NCBI GenBank assembly: GCA_934281605.1
Contig: CAKQXD010000006.1
Location: forward strand, 1 to 64,000
DNA from: an uncultured Clostridia bacterium
Lineage (GTDB): Bacteria; Bacillota; Clostridia; Peptostreptococcales; Anaerovoracaceae
DNA length: 64,000 nt
Direction: 5' to 3'
Below, piece after piece: positions 43,433 to 52,458 of this stretch. Every line of letters starts with the position of its first letter. The stretch's first letter is position 1. Both the position numbers and the translations under genes were made by a program. The notes below the pieces were generated by a model. That model was not told where the DNA came from. It ran no database searches and was given only the letters and a program-made list of their open reading frames with translations.

Positions 43433-44992
43433 ATGGAAAAACCAGCAACAGATATGTTAAATAAAAAGAAAAATCCGGATGAAAAATATATCCTGACCGT
43501 TGATATGGGAACGACTGCATTCAAGTCAGCGATCTTCGACTGCAGCGGGCAGGAAATTGCCAGTGCAACGGAAGAATATCAGATCCAGACGCCGCAGCCG
43601 GGCTGGGCGGAAATGGATCCGCAGCGCTACATCCATCTGTTCCAGACGGTCATTGCAAGAACGATGCAGAAAGCACAGATCCCGAAAGAACAGTTCCTGA
43701 CGCTGGGACTTTCGGTACAGGGAGAAACCAGTGTGTTCCTCGATGAAAGCGGACATCCTCTGCGGTCGGCGATTTTATGGTGCGATACGCGTGCCTTGAC
43801 GGAAGCGGAAGAAATCGTGGATGCCTTTGGAAGCACCACGATCCAGAATCACACCGGACAGGTGGGCTGCGACGCCCTGTGGCCGGGAGCGAAGCTGCTG
43901 TGGCTGAAAAAGCATGAGCAGGACGTATTCGCGAACATCGCACATATCCTGCAGCTCAATGGGTATTTTGCCTATCTGCTGACAGGCAGAATGGCGGAAG
44001 ACGATTCTATTCTGGGAAGTTCCATCTACTGGAATATCAACACGAGACAGTACTGGGACGAGATGCTGGACTACATCGGCATCACCAAGGCGCAGCTGCC
44101 GGAGATCGTAAGACCGGGAAGCATTGTAGGAACCATCACGAAGGAAGCTGCAGACAAGTTCGACCTGCCGGAGCATTTGACGGTGAATATCGGCGGCAGC
44201 GATCTGGCATGCGGGCCTGTAGGGACGGGAGCCATTCGGCCGGGAAACTTCTCGGACAGCACGGGATCCTCTCTTTGCACCATGGCAATGGCGGATCACG
44301 TGGTACTGGATCCGACCAAGCAGATGCCGTGCTACTGCAGTGTGCTACCAGATCTTTATATGGTGCATGCCTATTCCACCGGCGGCATGTATATGAAGTG
44401 GTTTCGGGATACCTTTGGAGAAATAGAACTGTTAAAAGAAGGTGATGGGGGACTCAATGCTTTCGATCAGCTGGATCTGATGGCGGCGGAAGTCGCAGCC
44501 GGATCAGACGGTTTGATCGCATTGCCACACCTGCAGGGATCCGGGCCTCCGGATCTTAACGCCAATGCGCGAGCCTGCTTTTTCGGCATGACCATCGCTC
44601 ACGGCAAAGAGCACTTTGTTCGGGCTATCATGGAAAGCGTGGTCATGGTGCTTTGCAGGATCATAGAGGCAACGGAAGCGCTGGAGATTCCGGTGGATCG
44701 CATCATCAGTTTCGGCGGCGGAGCTCTCAGCCCTGTCTGGTGTCAGATGAAGGCGGATGCTACGGGGAAACCGGTCGTTACGACGAAAAACAATAAGAGT
44801 GCGGGCTGCCTGGGAGCCGGGATCCTGGCGGGAGTGGCCTGCGGGATCTGGGATTCTGTAGAAAAGGCATGTGACCAGATCATACAGGAAGACCGGGTCT
44901 ATGAACCGGATCCGGCACAAAAACCGGTATATGACAAGCTGCTGGCCCGCTACAAGCATTTGATGGAATGTTTGGAACCGGTATTTTCCTAG
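43433..44992 (+). CDS. FGGY-family carbohydrate kinase
   Basis: An ATP-dependent kinase for a sugar, polyol or sugar acid. The 519-residue protein has the N-terminal phosphate loop LTVDMGTTAFKSAIFD (about 22-37), QGETSVFLDESG, ILWCDTRA and the C-terminal RIISFGGGALSPVWCQMKAD near 423. It is close in layout to xylulokinase/gluconokinase, but the substrate cannot be fixed. The ATG at 43433 follows the DUF4914 stop by 2 bp; the longer frame from 43361 overlaps that gene. A terminator follows. Confidence 0.9.
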   Translation: MEKPATDMLNKKKNPDEKYILTVDMGTTAFKSAIFDCSGQEIASATEEYQIQTPQPGWAEMDPQRYIHLFQTVIARTMQKAQIPKEQFLTLGLSVQGETSVFLDESGHPLRSAILWCDTRALTEAEEIVDAFGSTTIQNHTGQVGCDALWPGAKLLWLKKHEQDVFANIAHILQLNGYFAYLLTGRMAEDDSILGSSIYWNINTRQYWDEMLDYIGITKAQLPEIVRPGSIVGTITKEAADKFDLPEHLTVNIGGSDLACGPVGTGAIRPGNFSDSTGSSLCTMAMADHVVLDPTKQMPCYCSVLPDLYMVHAYSTGGMYMKWFRDTFGEIELLKEGDGGLNAFDQLDLMAAEVAAGSDGLIALPHLQGSGPPDLNANARACFFGMTIAHGKEHFVRAIMESVVMVLCRIIEATEALEIPVDRIISFGGGALSPVWCQMKADATGKPVVTTKNNKSAGCLGAGILAGVACGIWDSVEKACDQIIQEDRVYEPDPAQKPVYDKLLARYKHLMECLEPVFS

Positions 44993-45027
44993 TGGCGGTG
45001 ATGATTGCTATACTTATTTCAGAAAAG

Positions 45028-45075
45028 AAAAAACGCAAGGATGTATGAGAAACTTTTCATACCCTTGCGTTTTAT
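45028..45075. terminator. Bidirectional terminator between convergent operons
   Basis: AAAAACGCAAGG / CCTTGCGTTTT with an inner GTATGA / TTCATAC stem; A-run and T-run on either side. Confidence 0.88.
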
Positions 45076-45593
45076 TATACGATATCGATGTCCTCCAGAT
45101 CTCCGGTGAGGGAGTCGAGAACCTTATATTTTTTTTCGTCCAGTTCGGTATTGTGAAATTCGAACAGATATAACGGCTTATACATCCGCTCCGCTACATA
45201 TTCCTCTAACACGGGCGGTGCGTTGAGGTTGCGGAATTTGCGGAAGATCCCTGTCTTATTGTATTCCCAGGATTTCTGCAAAGCCTCCTCCTCCGTCAGC
45301 TTGTCCTGCAAGATGCAGGCGTCTGCGACTTCTGCTAGTTCGCAGGAGGGGAGCATGACCAGTTTGCCGGGGGTCATGGCGATTTCGTCAAAGCCCGCAT
45401 AGTATCCGGCGTAGCGGGTAGTCTTGCGGGTTGCCTGCAGTGCGATGCGGAACTGGAAGATCCAGCAGAGACTGTACAGGGTATTGACGTGGCGCACCGT
45501 GATCGTATTCTTTAATTTGCGGGACTTGGCCATGCGCTTTAAAAACATTTCCGGCGTATAGCGAAGCCCTTTTAATACCTTGATTTCAGCCAT
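45075..45593 (-). CDS. Unknown protein, last gene of the symporter operon
   Basis: A 172-residue soluble protein I do not recognise. It is rich in basic and aromatic residues at the start (LKGLRYTPEMFLKRMAKSRKLKNT). It has a central hydrophobic CWIFQFRIALQ and a C-terminal part with two Tyr-rich strands (MYKPLYLFEFHNTELDEKKYKVLDSLTGD). It starts next to the symporter stop codon, so it is translated with it. A role in the same catabolic or uptake pathway is inferred from position only. Confidence 0.75.
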   Translation of the reverse strand: MAEIKVLKGLRYTPEMFLKRMAKSRKLKNTITVRHVNTLYSLCWIFQFRIALQATRKTTRYAGYYAGFDEIAMTPGKLVMLPSCELAEVADACILQDKLTEEEALQKSWEYNKTGIFRKFRNLNAPPVLEEYVAERMYKPLYLFEFHNTELDEKKYKVLDSLTGDLEDIDIV

Positions 45594-47246
45594 CTATGCC
45601 ATCTCCAGAACTGCCTGGAACTGTTCTTTGCTCATCTGAACGCCTGCAGCGATCGGGGAAGGCTTAGCAGTGCTGGAACTCTCGGCAACGGCCTTTGCCG
45701 GATCAGCAGCCTCGGAAACAGCGTCTGCCGGATCGAAGCTCTTTGCATAATAGAAGAAATCCAGAACCTCCTGTGGAGGCTTTTTCGTCAGCTTGCTGAC
45801 GATGATATAGGCTGCGGTAGCCAGAACCAGAGCCGCGAAGAAGGTGTGGATGTTGGTCACATCCTGCAGCAGGTAGTACCAGCCGAAACCGGTGATGGAT
45901 CCGACGATCATGGCAGCGATAGCGCCGCCCTTGGTAGCGTTTTTCCAGTAGAGTCCGCCGATGATGCATGGGATGAATGCCGGTGACAGCACGGACCATG
46001 CGATCCAGGTCAGCTGATACACGCCGACGGAGAACAGCGGTACGAAGCACATGGCGCAGGAGATAAGCCCCAGCACGTAGGTAGACCATCTGGTGATCTT
46101 CATTTTGTGAGCTTCGCTGGCTTCCGGATGGATCATGGTCAGAAGGTCGTTTCCGACGGAGGATCCGATGACCAGCAGCAGTGCGCTGGCGGTGGACATA
46201 ATGGCGGCTGTTGCTCCAGCCAGGATCAGACCGGCCAGGACTGGAGGCAGATTGGAAAGAGCCATCATAGGCATGATGTACTCTGCGCTTCCGCCCGGCA
46301 GCATGGAAATATCGGGATAAGCCACGCGGCCTACCATACCCAGGATATATACGCCGAAGGACAGAACGAATCCGAATGCAGCGCCGATCATAGGTACCAG
46401 TTTAATGGATTTTTCGTCCTTGATCGCAACAGTTTTGATGATCAGGTGAGGCTGTCCCATATAGCCGATGAAGTAAACCAGCGCGATTCCGGCGATCATC
46501 AGCGGAGCGCCCTTGAGGTAGTAATCCTCGCCCCACAGGGTTGCCAGACCTTCATTGATGTTGATGAGTCCTGCGTTCATGCCGGACAGACCGCCCACAT
46601 TGTGAATGCAGACAGGGATCAGGATGAAGAGGCCGATGATCATCAGGATGGACTGAACGAAGTCGGTATAGGCTACGGAAAGATAGCCGCCGGCTCCTGT
46701 GTAGATCAGGATGGCGATGGCCCCCAGGATCAGGGAAGCCGTGTAGTTGAGCCCTGTGATGCAGGCAACCAGTACGCCCATAGCCATGAATTCCACCAGC
46801 AGGGAGATGATCATGGCGACGATCAGGATGATCACGGCCAGATACCGCACGCCCTTGCTGTTATACCGATGTCCGAAGAATTCCGGAATGGTGAGAGCCT
46901 TGGATTTTTCCGTGTATTTCCGCATTCTTCTGGCGATGATGCCGAAGTTCAAGATCGGTCCGAACACATCTCCGGGAGCTGCCCAGAGAGAAGAGGCTCC
47001 TGCCTCCCAGCCGTACTGCGGTCCGGCGATATACATACCGCCGCCCAGAGAACTGGATCCGTGTGCCAGAGCTGTGATCCATGGTCCCATGGATCTGCCG
47101 CCGACGAACCAGTCTTCAGAATTTTTTACTTTTTTTGCAGCCCAAAGTCCTACGACCATGATCACTGCAATGTACAGAATGAGCATGATGGGAACGATGA
47201 GAGGAATGTCAAAACCCAGTGCTTGTTCCAGTGTGCTTCTTGTCAT
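45594..47246 (-). CDS. Sodium:solute symporter (SSS family)
   Basis: A 550-residue integral membrane transporter with about 13 helices, resembling the PanF/PutP group. Family motifs include WFVGGRSMGPWITALAHGSS near residue 45-65, SYTDFVQ-like VAYTDFVQSILM and ILAGATAAIMSTASALLLVIG. The substrate may be a carboxylate or other organic acid; it cannot be read. The ATG at 47246 has AAGGAGG 9 nt upstream; the frame continues 32 codons into the small upstream gene but without conserved sequence. It is third in a minus-strand operon after the dehydrogenase and the 39-residue peptide. Confidence 0.93.
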   Translation of the reverse strand: MTRSTLEQALGFDIPLIVPIMLILYIAVIMVVGLWAAKKVKNSEDWFVGGRSMGPWITALAHGSSSLGGGMYIAGPQYGWEAGASSLWAAPGDVFGPILNFGIIARRMRKYTEKSKALTIPEFFGHRYNSKGVRYLAVIILIVAMIISLLVEFMAMGVLVACITGLNYTASLILGAIAILIYTGAGGYLSVAYTDFVQSILMIIGLFILIPVCIHNVGGLSGMNAGLININEGLATLWGEDYYLKGAPLMIAGIALVYFIGYMGQPHLIIKTVAIKDEKSIKLVPMIGAAFGFVLSFGVYILGMVGRVAYPDISMLPGGSAEYIMPMMALSNLPPVLAGLILAGATAAIMSTASALLLVIGSSVGNDLLTMIHPEASEAHKMKITRWSTYVLGLISCAMCFVPLFSVGVYQLTWIAWSVLSPAFIPCIIGGLYWKNATKGGAIAAMIVGSITGFGWYYLLQDVTNIHTFFAALVLATAAYIIVSKLTKKPPQEVLDFFYYAKSFDPADAVSEAADPAKAVAESSSTAKPSPIAAGVQMSKEQFQAVLEMA

Positions 47247-47277
47247 ATGTCTGTTCCTCCTTGTGCGATTCCCCGGG

Positions 47278-47397
47278 TTACAGTCTCCAAAGCCCTTTGG
47301 CGAATGTAACGGTAGCAACAACTGCAACGGAAATCGTTCCAATGATCAGAACGCCGGTACTTACCGGAAAATCGAAAAACCAAGATAATGTATTCAT
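47278..47397 (-). CDS. 39-residue single-helix membrane peptide
   Basis: The frame MNTLSWFFDFPVSTGVLII continues through a hydrophobic helix to FAKGLWRL and stops at 47278. GGAGGATATT lies just before the ATG, and the ATG directly follows the dehydrogenase stop codon. It is followed 31 bp later by the symporter start. Its place and one-helix layout resemble small accessory peptides of sodium-coupled transporters (such as the MetP or YhdT type). Function as a symporter partner is inference. Confidence 0.7.
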   Translation of the reverse strand: MNTLSWFFDFPVSTGVLIIGTISVAVVATVTFAKGLWRL

Positions 47398-48396
47398 CTA
47401 TTTAATATCCTCCATTTGAAATAAGATTTTGCATGCTTTTTTATCCTTGCTGCAAAGTGCTGCAAAGGCGTCCCGGCAGTCTGCCAGGTCGCAGGTGTCC
47501 GTCACCAGCGGGGACGGATCGATTGAGCCGTCTGCTAAAAGCTTCGCGGCCTGCTGAATATGTCGCGTCTCGTAGACGTTGCATCCGATGATGGAAAGCT
47601 GTTTGGCGACGACCGTGTTGATGTCGAAGACCAGATCATCTTCAAAGATGCTAACTATGCAGATCTTTCCACCCGGCAGGGCGTGGGTGATGGCGGTGTT
47701 CAGCGCCGTTTCGTTTCCCGCGGCCTCGATGACAAGATCGAAGTAAGAATCGTCTGCCAGCTGTGTCACTGTTTTCATGCCCAGCGTTTTCGCGACAGTG
47801 AGCCGTGCTGATGACCTGCCCAGGAGCGTCAGGTTTTTCACGCCGCAGACGTTCTTTAACGCCAGTGCGGTGAGAAGCCCGATGGGGCCGGGCCCGATGA
47901 TGAGTATGTTATCTGTCGGTGCGGGCTTTGCCTGCTCGCAGATGTTGAGGGCTACGGCGAGGGGTTCTGCCAGTGCCAGTTTCTTTAGATCGATGTCAGG
48001 AGGGACCTTGATCACGTCCTCCTGCGGCAGTGCGATGTATTCTGCAAAGCATCCAGCCCGGACTTCGCCGATGAAGCCCAGGGTTTCGCAGCTTCCGCGG
48101 CGTCCCGTCCGGCAGGCAATGCAGCTTCCGCACGTCACCATGGGATTGGCTGTCACCCGATCGCCTTCCTGGAGCGCATGGACTTTGCTTCCCGTCTTTA
48201 CGATTGTGCCGGAAAATTCATGACCCATGGTTTCCGGGATATTCTGGATGAACATGCCTTTTTTATAAATATGTAGATCGGAACCGCAGATCCCGGCGTA
48301 GGCGACCTTGATGAGGACGTCGTTTTCTCCGCAGTTGGGAATGGGTAATTCCTCGCACCGGACGTCTTCGATCCCGTAATAACGTGCTGTTTTCAT
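47398..48396 (-). CDS. Zinc-dependent medium-chain dehydrogenase
   Basis: A 332-residue alcohol/polyol dehydrogenase of the MDR superfamily. The catalytic zinc ligands are in GICGSDLHIY and TMGHEFSG, with a four-cysteine structural zinc loop CGSCIACRTGRRGSC (about 90-104). The NAD(P)-binding Rossmann motif is LIIGPGPIGLLTALALK near 167. Its relatives include sorbitol, threonine and galactitol-type dehydrogenases. As first gene of the symporter operon it probably oxidises the imported compound. A palindrome at 48418-48441 upstream may be its operator. Confidence 0.9.
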   Translation of the reverse strand: MKTARYYGIEDVRCEELPIPNCGENDVLIKVAYAGICGSDLHIYKKGMFIQNIPETMGHEFSGTIVKTGSKVHALQEGDRVTANPMVTCGSCIACRTGRRGSCETLGFIGEVRAGCFAEYIALPQEDVIKVPPDIDLKKLALAEPLAVALNICEQAKPAPTDNILIIGPGPIGLLTALALKNVCGVKNLTLLGRSSARLTVAKTLGMKTVTQLADDSYFDLVIEAAGNETALNTAITHALPGGKICIVSIFEDDLVFDINTVVAKQLSIIGCNVYETRHIQQAAKLLADGSIDPSPLVTDTCDLADCRDAFAALCSKDKKACKILFQMEDIK

Positions 48397-48417
48397 TCTT
48401 TATCCTTTTCTTTCTGT

Positions 48418-48441
48418 AACGATTTATCACGATAAAGTGTT
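48418..48441. promoter_or_regulatory. Symmetric operator candidate
   Basis: AAC-GA-TTTATC-AC-GATAAA-GT-GTT is symmetric over 24 bp in its conserved blocks. It lies 22 bp upstream of the dehydrogenase start (minus strand) and about 60 bp from the plus-strand promoter at 48501. A GntR/TetR/LacI-type repressor site is plausible; no regulator gene is adjacent. Confidence 0.6.
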
Positions 48442-48500
48442 AATGCCATTAGTATAATATCATATTCAGTCCAAAATGGGTAGGGATAAATGAAAAAAAT

Positions 48501-48530
48501 TTGACGGATTTTGTATTTTTTATGTATAAT
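48501..48530 (+). promoter_or_regulatory. Promoter of the glpA-like operon
   Basis: TTGACG, 18 bp, TATAAT, then a roughly 60-nt leader with GGAGG before the start at 48600. Confidence 0.75.
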
Positions 48531-48599
48531 AAACCTTGTGCGATTTATAGAGGGCTGATCCTCTGTGCACGGTAATAAAATTTTGGAGGCAGACGACCT

Positions 48600-50093
48600 A
48601 TGTATGATGTAATTGTAGTGGGAGCCGGTGTAGTAGGCTGCAGTACTGCAAGAGAACTCTCAAGATATAAACTGGATGTGCTGGTCCTGGAAAAGGGACA
48701 CGACATCTGTGCCGGAGCCAGCAAGGCAAACTCCGGTATGATCCACGCGGGCTACGACCCGATCCCGGGAACCAACGAAGCGAAATTCAACGCGCCGGGA
48801 AGCAAGATGATGTATGAGATCTGCGATGAACTGGACGTACCTTATGAAAAGAGCGGGACGACGGTTTTCGCCACCGATGAAAGCGGCATGAAGGAGCTGC
48901 GGAAGCTGGAGGGTTTTGCCCGGGAAAACCATGTGGAAGCCCAGATCGTAGAACCGCCGGAACTGTACCAGCTGCAGCCAAACATCGGCGAAGATGTGAA
49001 AGCTGTCCTGTGGGTACCGGAAGGCGGCATCACGACGCCGTTTTCTGTGACCTTTGCATTAGCGGAGAACGCACACCACAACGGCGTGGCATTCGAAAAG
49101 GAAGCGGAAGTGACCGCCATCGAAAAGCATGAAGATGCGGACGGTAAACCTTGGTTTGAAGTGATGGCCGGGGGCAGGACGTACCAGACCCGCATCATCA
49201 TCAACTGCGCAGGCGGATGCTCCGACAAGATCAACAACATGGTTTCGGAAGACCATTATCATATCATTCCGCGTTTCGGCGCTCACGTGGTGCTGGACCG
49301 CAAGATTTCCGACAAGCTGACAACGACTTTGATGGAAACCCCTCACGACCTGCCGGGCGGCGGCCACACCAAGGGCATGGCCATCATCCCGACCACGGGC
49401 GGCACGATGATCCTGGGGTGCGACGCTACGGAAGTGGACGATCCTGATTTTACGGCTACCAGACGGGCGTCCATTGATCAGATCGTGGATTATTTTAAGG
49501 AAGCGTGGAAGTATCTGCCGCTGGACGGAGATGAGTTCCCGATGGAATCGGTCATCGGTATTTTCGGCGGATGCAGACCTCATGCGGATACCAACGACTT
49601 CGTTATCGGAGAGGCGGAGGATGCGCCGGGCTTTATCAATGCAGGCGGAACCGAGTCGCCGGGCTTCACGTCGGCGGTGGCCATCGCAAGACATGTGGTT
49701 CAGATCGCCGCAGAAAAGCTGGATGCTGCCAGGAACGAGGCTTTCGATCCGTATCGTAAAGTCAACAAGCCGTTCCGCATGATGACAAACGAAGAAAGAA
49801 CGCAGGCTATCGCGGAAAATCCGGATTATGCTAAAGTTGTCTGCCGCTGCGAAATGGTGACGGAGGCGGAGATCCGGGACGCTATCAGAAGACCTTTAGG
49901 CGCACGGTCGGTGTCCGAAGTCAAGCTGCGTACCCGCGCCGGAATGGGCAGATGTCAGGGCGGTTTCTGCGGCCCGCGTGTAGTGGAAATATTATGTGAA
50001 GAACTGGGACTTTCGCCGCTGGAAGTAACGCAGTGCGGAGGCGATTCCCAGATCCTGGTGAGACAGGCGTGCAGCGGGGAGGGACTGGAATGA
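48600..50093 (+). CDS. FAD-dependent dehydrogenase with BFD [2Fe-2S] domain, GlpA-like
   Basis: Resembles the catalytic subunit of anaerobic glycerol-3-phosphate dehydrogenase or L-2-hydroxyglutarate oxidase. The 497-residue protein has the FAD-binding DVIVVGAGVVGCSTARELS near 3-21 and a DAO fold with GGCRPHADTNDFVIGE and FINAGGTESPGFTS. The C-terminal Bfd-like cluster domain (about 410-490) has VVCRCEMVTEAEI and GMGRCQGGFCGP supplying four Cys. It overlaps the next gene by ATGA. Electrons probably pass to the partner flavoprotein and on to a quinone or ferredoxin. Confidence 0.9.
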   Translation: MYDVIVVGAGVVGCSTARELSRYKLDVLVLEKGHDICAGASKANSGMIHAGYDPIPGTNEAKFNAPGSKMMYEICDELDVPYEKSGTTVFATDESGMKELRKLEGFARENHVEAQIVEPPELYQLQPNIGEDVKAVLWVPEGGITTPFSVTFALAENAHHNGVAFEKEAEVTAIEKHEDADGKPWFEVMAGGRTYQTRIIINCAGGCSDKINNMVSEDHYHIIPRFGAHVVLDRKISDKLTTTLMETPHDLPGGGHTKGMAIIPTTGGTMILGCDATEVDDPDFTATRRASIDQIVDYFKEAWKYLPLDGDEFPMESVIGIFGGCRPHADTNDFVIGEAEDAPGFINAGGTESPGFTSAVAIARHVVQIAAEKLDAARNEAFDPYRKVNKPFRMMTNEERTQAIAENPDYAKVVCRCEMVTEAEIRDAIRRPLGARSVSEVKLRTRAGMGRCQGGFCGPRVVEILCEELGLSPLEVTQCGGDSQILVRQACSGEGLE

Positions 50094-51352
50094 GAAAAGT
50101 CGATTTAGTAGTAATTGGCGGCGGTGCAGCCGGTATGGCGGCGGCCGTAAGCGCATATAGATCCGGGGTCAAGGACGTCCTGATCCTGGAGAGAAACGAT
50201 TATCTGGGCGGCGTGCTCCAGCAGTGCATCCACAACGGATTCGGGCTGCACCGGTTTGAGGAGGATCTCACCGGCGTGGAGTTCGCCAGAAAATACAGGG
50301 ATATGGTGGAGGAGCTGAAGATCTCGTATCTTCTCCATACCTTCGTCATCGAAATGAACGAAAACCGCCAGATCACGGCCATCAACCCGGAGGAAGGGCT
50401 GATCCAGATCGAGGCGAAGGCCATCGTGCTGGCCATGGGCTGCCGGGAGCGGACGAGAAACAACCTGCTGATCCCGGGAACGAGAGGCGCCGGCATTCTG
50501 ACTGCAGGATCGGCGCAGCGGTATCTCAATATCAACGGCTATCTGCCGGGCAAAAAAGTCGTGATTTTAGGCTCCGGCGATATCGGCCTCATCATGGCGC
50601 GCCAGTTCGTGCTGGAAGGCGCTGAGGTGGAAGCGGTCGTGGAAGTGATGCCGTATTCCGGCGGACTGCCGCGCAACATGAAGCAGTGCATCGAGGACTT
50701 CGACATTCCGGTGTACTACAATTCTACCGTTTCCGAGATCCGCGGCAAGGAGCGGGTGTCTTCGGTCATGATTAGCAAGGTTGATGAAAACAGAAGACCG
50801 ATTCCGGGCACGGAATTTGAAATAGAGTGCGATACGCTGATGATCTCGGCGGGACTGATCCCGGAAAATGAACTGACGGAGCAGGCCGGTATCGAGATCG
50901 CAAAGGGCACTCACGGGGCTGTGGTGACGGAAGATCTGCAGACTTCTGCGGCGGGCTTTTTTGCCTGCGGCAATGTGCTCCATGTACACGATTTGGTGGA
51001 CTTCGTGGCGGCGGAGGCGGAGGAAGCGGGCGTTCATGCTGCAAAGTACATTCTGGAGGCTTCTGGCGATGCAGGCGATACGATCGCCGTCGTGAACGGA
51101 GATGGTGCAGGTGCAGTCGTACCGCAGCTGATCCACAGAGCGCCGAAGCGGGCTCAAATCGCTCTCATGTTCCGTCCGCGCAATAAATTCCGGGATGTGA
51201 CGGTAAAGGCAGAAAGCGGTGGAGCGGTCATCGCCACGAAGAAACTGATCGCTGTAACACCGGGCGAGATGATCCGTCTGGAGATCCCGGCGGAGAAGCT
51301 GGCTCAGGCTGGCGAATTGATCACCGTTTCACTGGAAGGAGGTGCGATCTAA
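50090..51352 (+). CDS. NAD(P)/FAD-dependent oxidoreductase, partner flavoprotein
   Basis: A 420-residue two-dinucleotide-domain flavoprotein. The FAD motif VDLVVIGGGAAGMAAAVSAY is at the N-terminus, a second Rossmann motif VVILGSGDIGLIMARQ near residue 160 binds NAD(P), and FFACGNVLHVHDLVDFVA is near 300. It lies between the GlpA-like and DUF1667 genes, a triad repeated in many Clostridia and Spirochaetes as a GlpABC-like complex. The ATG at 50090 overlaps the previous stop; an upstream start at 50033 is rejected. The stop overlaps the next ATG (TAATG). Confidence 0.9.
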   Translation: MRKVDLVVIGGGAAGMAAAVSAYRSGVKDVLILERNDYLGGVLQQCIHNGFGLHRFEEDLTGVEFARKYRDMVEELKISYLLHTFVIEMNENRQITAINPEEGLIQIEAKAIVLAMGCRERTRNNLLIPGTRGAGILTAGSAQRYLNINGYLPGKKVVILGSGDIGLIMARQFVLEGAEVEAVVEVMPYSGGLPRNMKQCIEDFDIPVYYNSTVSEIRGKERVSSVMISKVDENRRPIPGTEFEIECDTLMISAGLIPENELTEQAGIEIAKGTHGAVVTEDLQTSAAGFFACGNVLHVHDLVDFVAAEAEEAGVHAAKYILEASGDAGDTIAVVNGDGAGAVVPQLIHRAPKRAQIALMFRPRNKFRDVTVKAESGGAVIATKKLIAVTPGEMIRLEIPAEKLAQAGELITVSLEGGAI

Positions 51353-51714
51353 TGGCACAGAAACATACAGAACTGATCTGCATCAACTGTCCGAGAGGGT
51401 GCACTTTACAGGTAGAACAGCAGGGCGAAAAGATTGCCGTAACTGGTAACTTTTGCAGCAAGGGGATCCCTTATGCGAAACAGGAAATCACGGATCCTCA
51501 GAGAGTCCTGACGATACTCATGCGTCCTGAAGGCGCAGAGCGTCCCCTCAGCGTCAAGACGGACCGGCCGGTGCCGAAGGCGCTTCTGAAAGAATGTGCG
51601 AAGGCGGTTTACAGCACTCATCCGAAGCTTCCGGTGAAGTACGGCGACATACTGATCGAAGACTTGTGCGGGACCGGTGCGAAGGTCATCGCCACGGCGG
51701 ACATGGAAGCGTAG
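51352..51714 (+). CDS. DUF1667 cysteine-motif protein
   Basis: A 120-residue protein with an N-terminal CINCPRGCTLQV cluster motif (Cys-X2-Cys-X3-Cys) and a later Cys in GNFCSKGI, suggesting a small iron-sulfur or zinc site. DUF1667 proteins accompany glycerol-3-phosphate-dehydrogenase-like flavoproteins and may take the place of GlpC in electron transfer; that is inference. It is translationally coupled to the preceding gene and ends the operon. Confidence 0.85.
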   Translation: MAQKHTELICINCPRGCTLQVEQQGEKIAVTGNFCSKGIPYAKQEITDPQRVLTILMRPEGAERPLSVKTDRPVPKALLKECAKAVYSTHPKLPVKYGDILIEDLCGTGAKVIATADMEA

Positions 51715-51750
51715 GCGGAGTCTTTGCAGAAAAAATAGAATAGAAAATAA

Positions 51751-51787
51751 AAAATCCTGAAGTGTATGGACATTTCGGGATTTTTTG
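51751..51787 (+). terminator. Terminator of the glpA-like operon
   Basis: AATCCTGAAGTG / CATTTCGGGATT (with G-T pairs), followed by TTTTTT. Confidence 0.8.
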
Positions 51788-51885
51788 CATTTTGAGACAT
51801 TTGTAAACTGCACAGATGGAGAGGGAGCGTGATAAGATACAAAGTGTCAACGTGATGTTTTCGGCAGAAGATAAGGAGAGTTCAT

Positions 51886-52443
51886 ATGCGGTATGAAGAT
51901 TTTGTATTGAGACAGTTGAAGCGTAATGCGAGGGTGTACAGCGTTTGCATGAAAGTTTTCCTCGCGTTTATGATTCTGTTCGCTCTGGCTCTGATCGGGT
52001 GTCTGGTGTCCCGCATCGGGATCGAGATCACGATTTTCGATGTGATTTTAATGCTGTTTATCGCGGTGGAATACCCGACGTTCAAGCGGCTGAAAGAGCA
52101 GTCTGAATTTGCCAGTGCTGAGATCGAAGCGGCTCTGGCGACGCCGGGGTTTCAGATCCCGGAGGACTACACGGACAGAACGAAGAAAATCCGCAGCAAG
52201 ATCCAGCAGGAACCGAAGAAGCTGATGATCTCCGGGGTCCTGATAGGCGTGCTGGCTTTAACCTGTTTCGGAGGAAGCGGGATGCTGATTTGGGTCTGTT
52301 CTTTTTCTGGATTTGAAGCCTTTAATGCGTGGTATGCCATCAGTATCGGCTTGTTCGGCATGATCGGGATCATTCTGGTGGTGCTGATGATTCTGTATCT
52401 GAGGGATTATGGTGCGGCGAAAAAACTGCAGCAGTATAAATAG
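51886..52443 (+). CDS. Unknown four-helix membrane protein
   Basis: A 185-residue protein with about four hydrophobic segments (VFLAFMILFALALIGCLV, ITIFDVILMLFIAV, MISGVLIGVLALTCFGGSG, AISIGLFGMIGIILVVLMILYL) and a charged loop of about 50 residues between the two pairs. I do not recognise a family. AAGGAGAG lies before the ATG. The lipoprotein gene follows with almost no gap, so both are probably co-expressed envelope proteins. Confidence 0.75.
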   Translation: MRYEDFVLRQLKRNARVYSVCMKVFLAFMILFALALIGCLVSRIGIEITIFDVILMLFIAVEYPTFKRLKEQSEFASAEIEAALATPGFQIPEDYTDRTKKIRSKIQQEPKKLMISGVLIGVLALTCFGGSGMLIWVCSFSGFEAFNAWYAISIGLFGMIGIILVVLMILYLRDYGAAKKLQQYK

Positions 52444-52458
52444 ATGAGGAGGAAGAAG

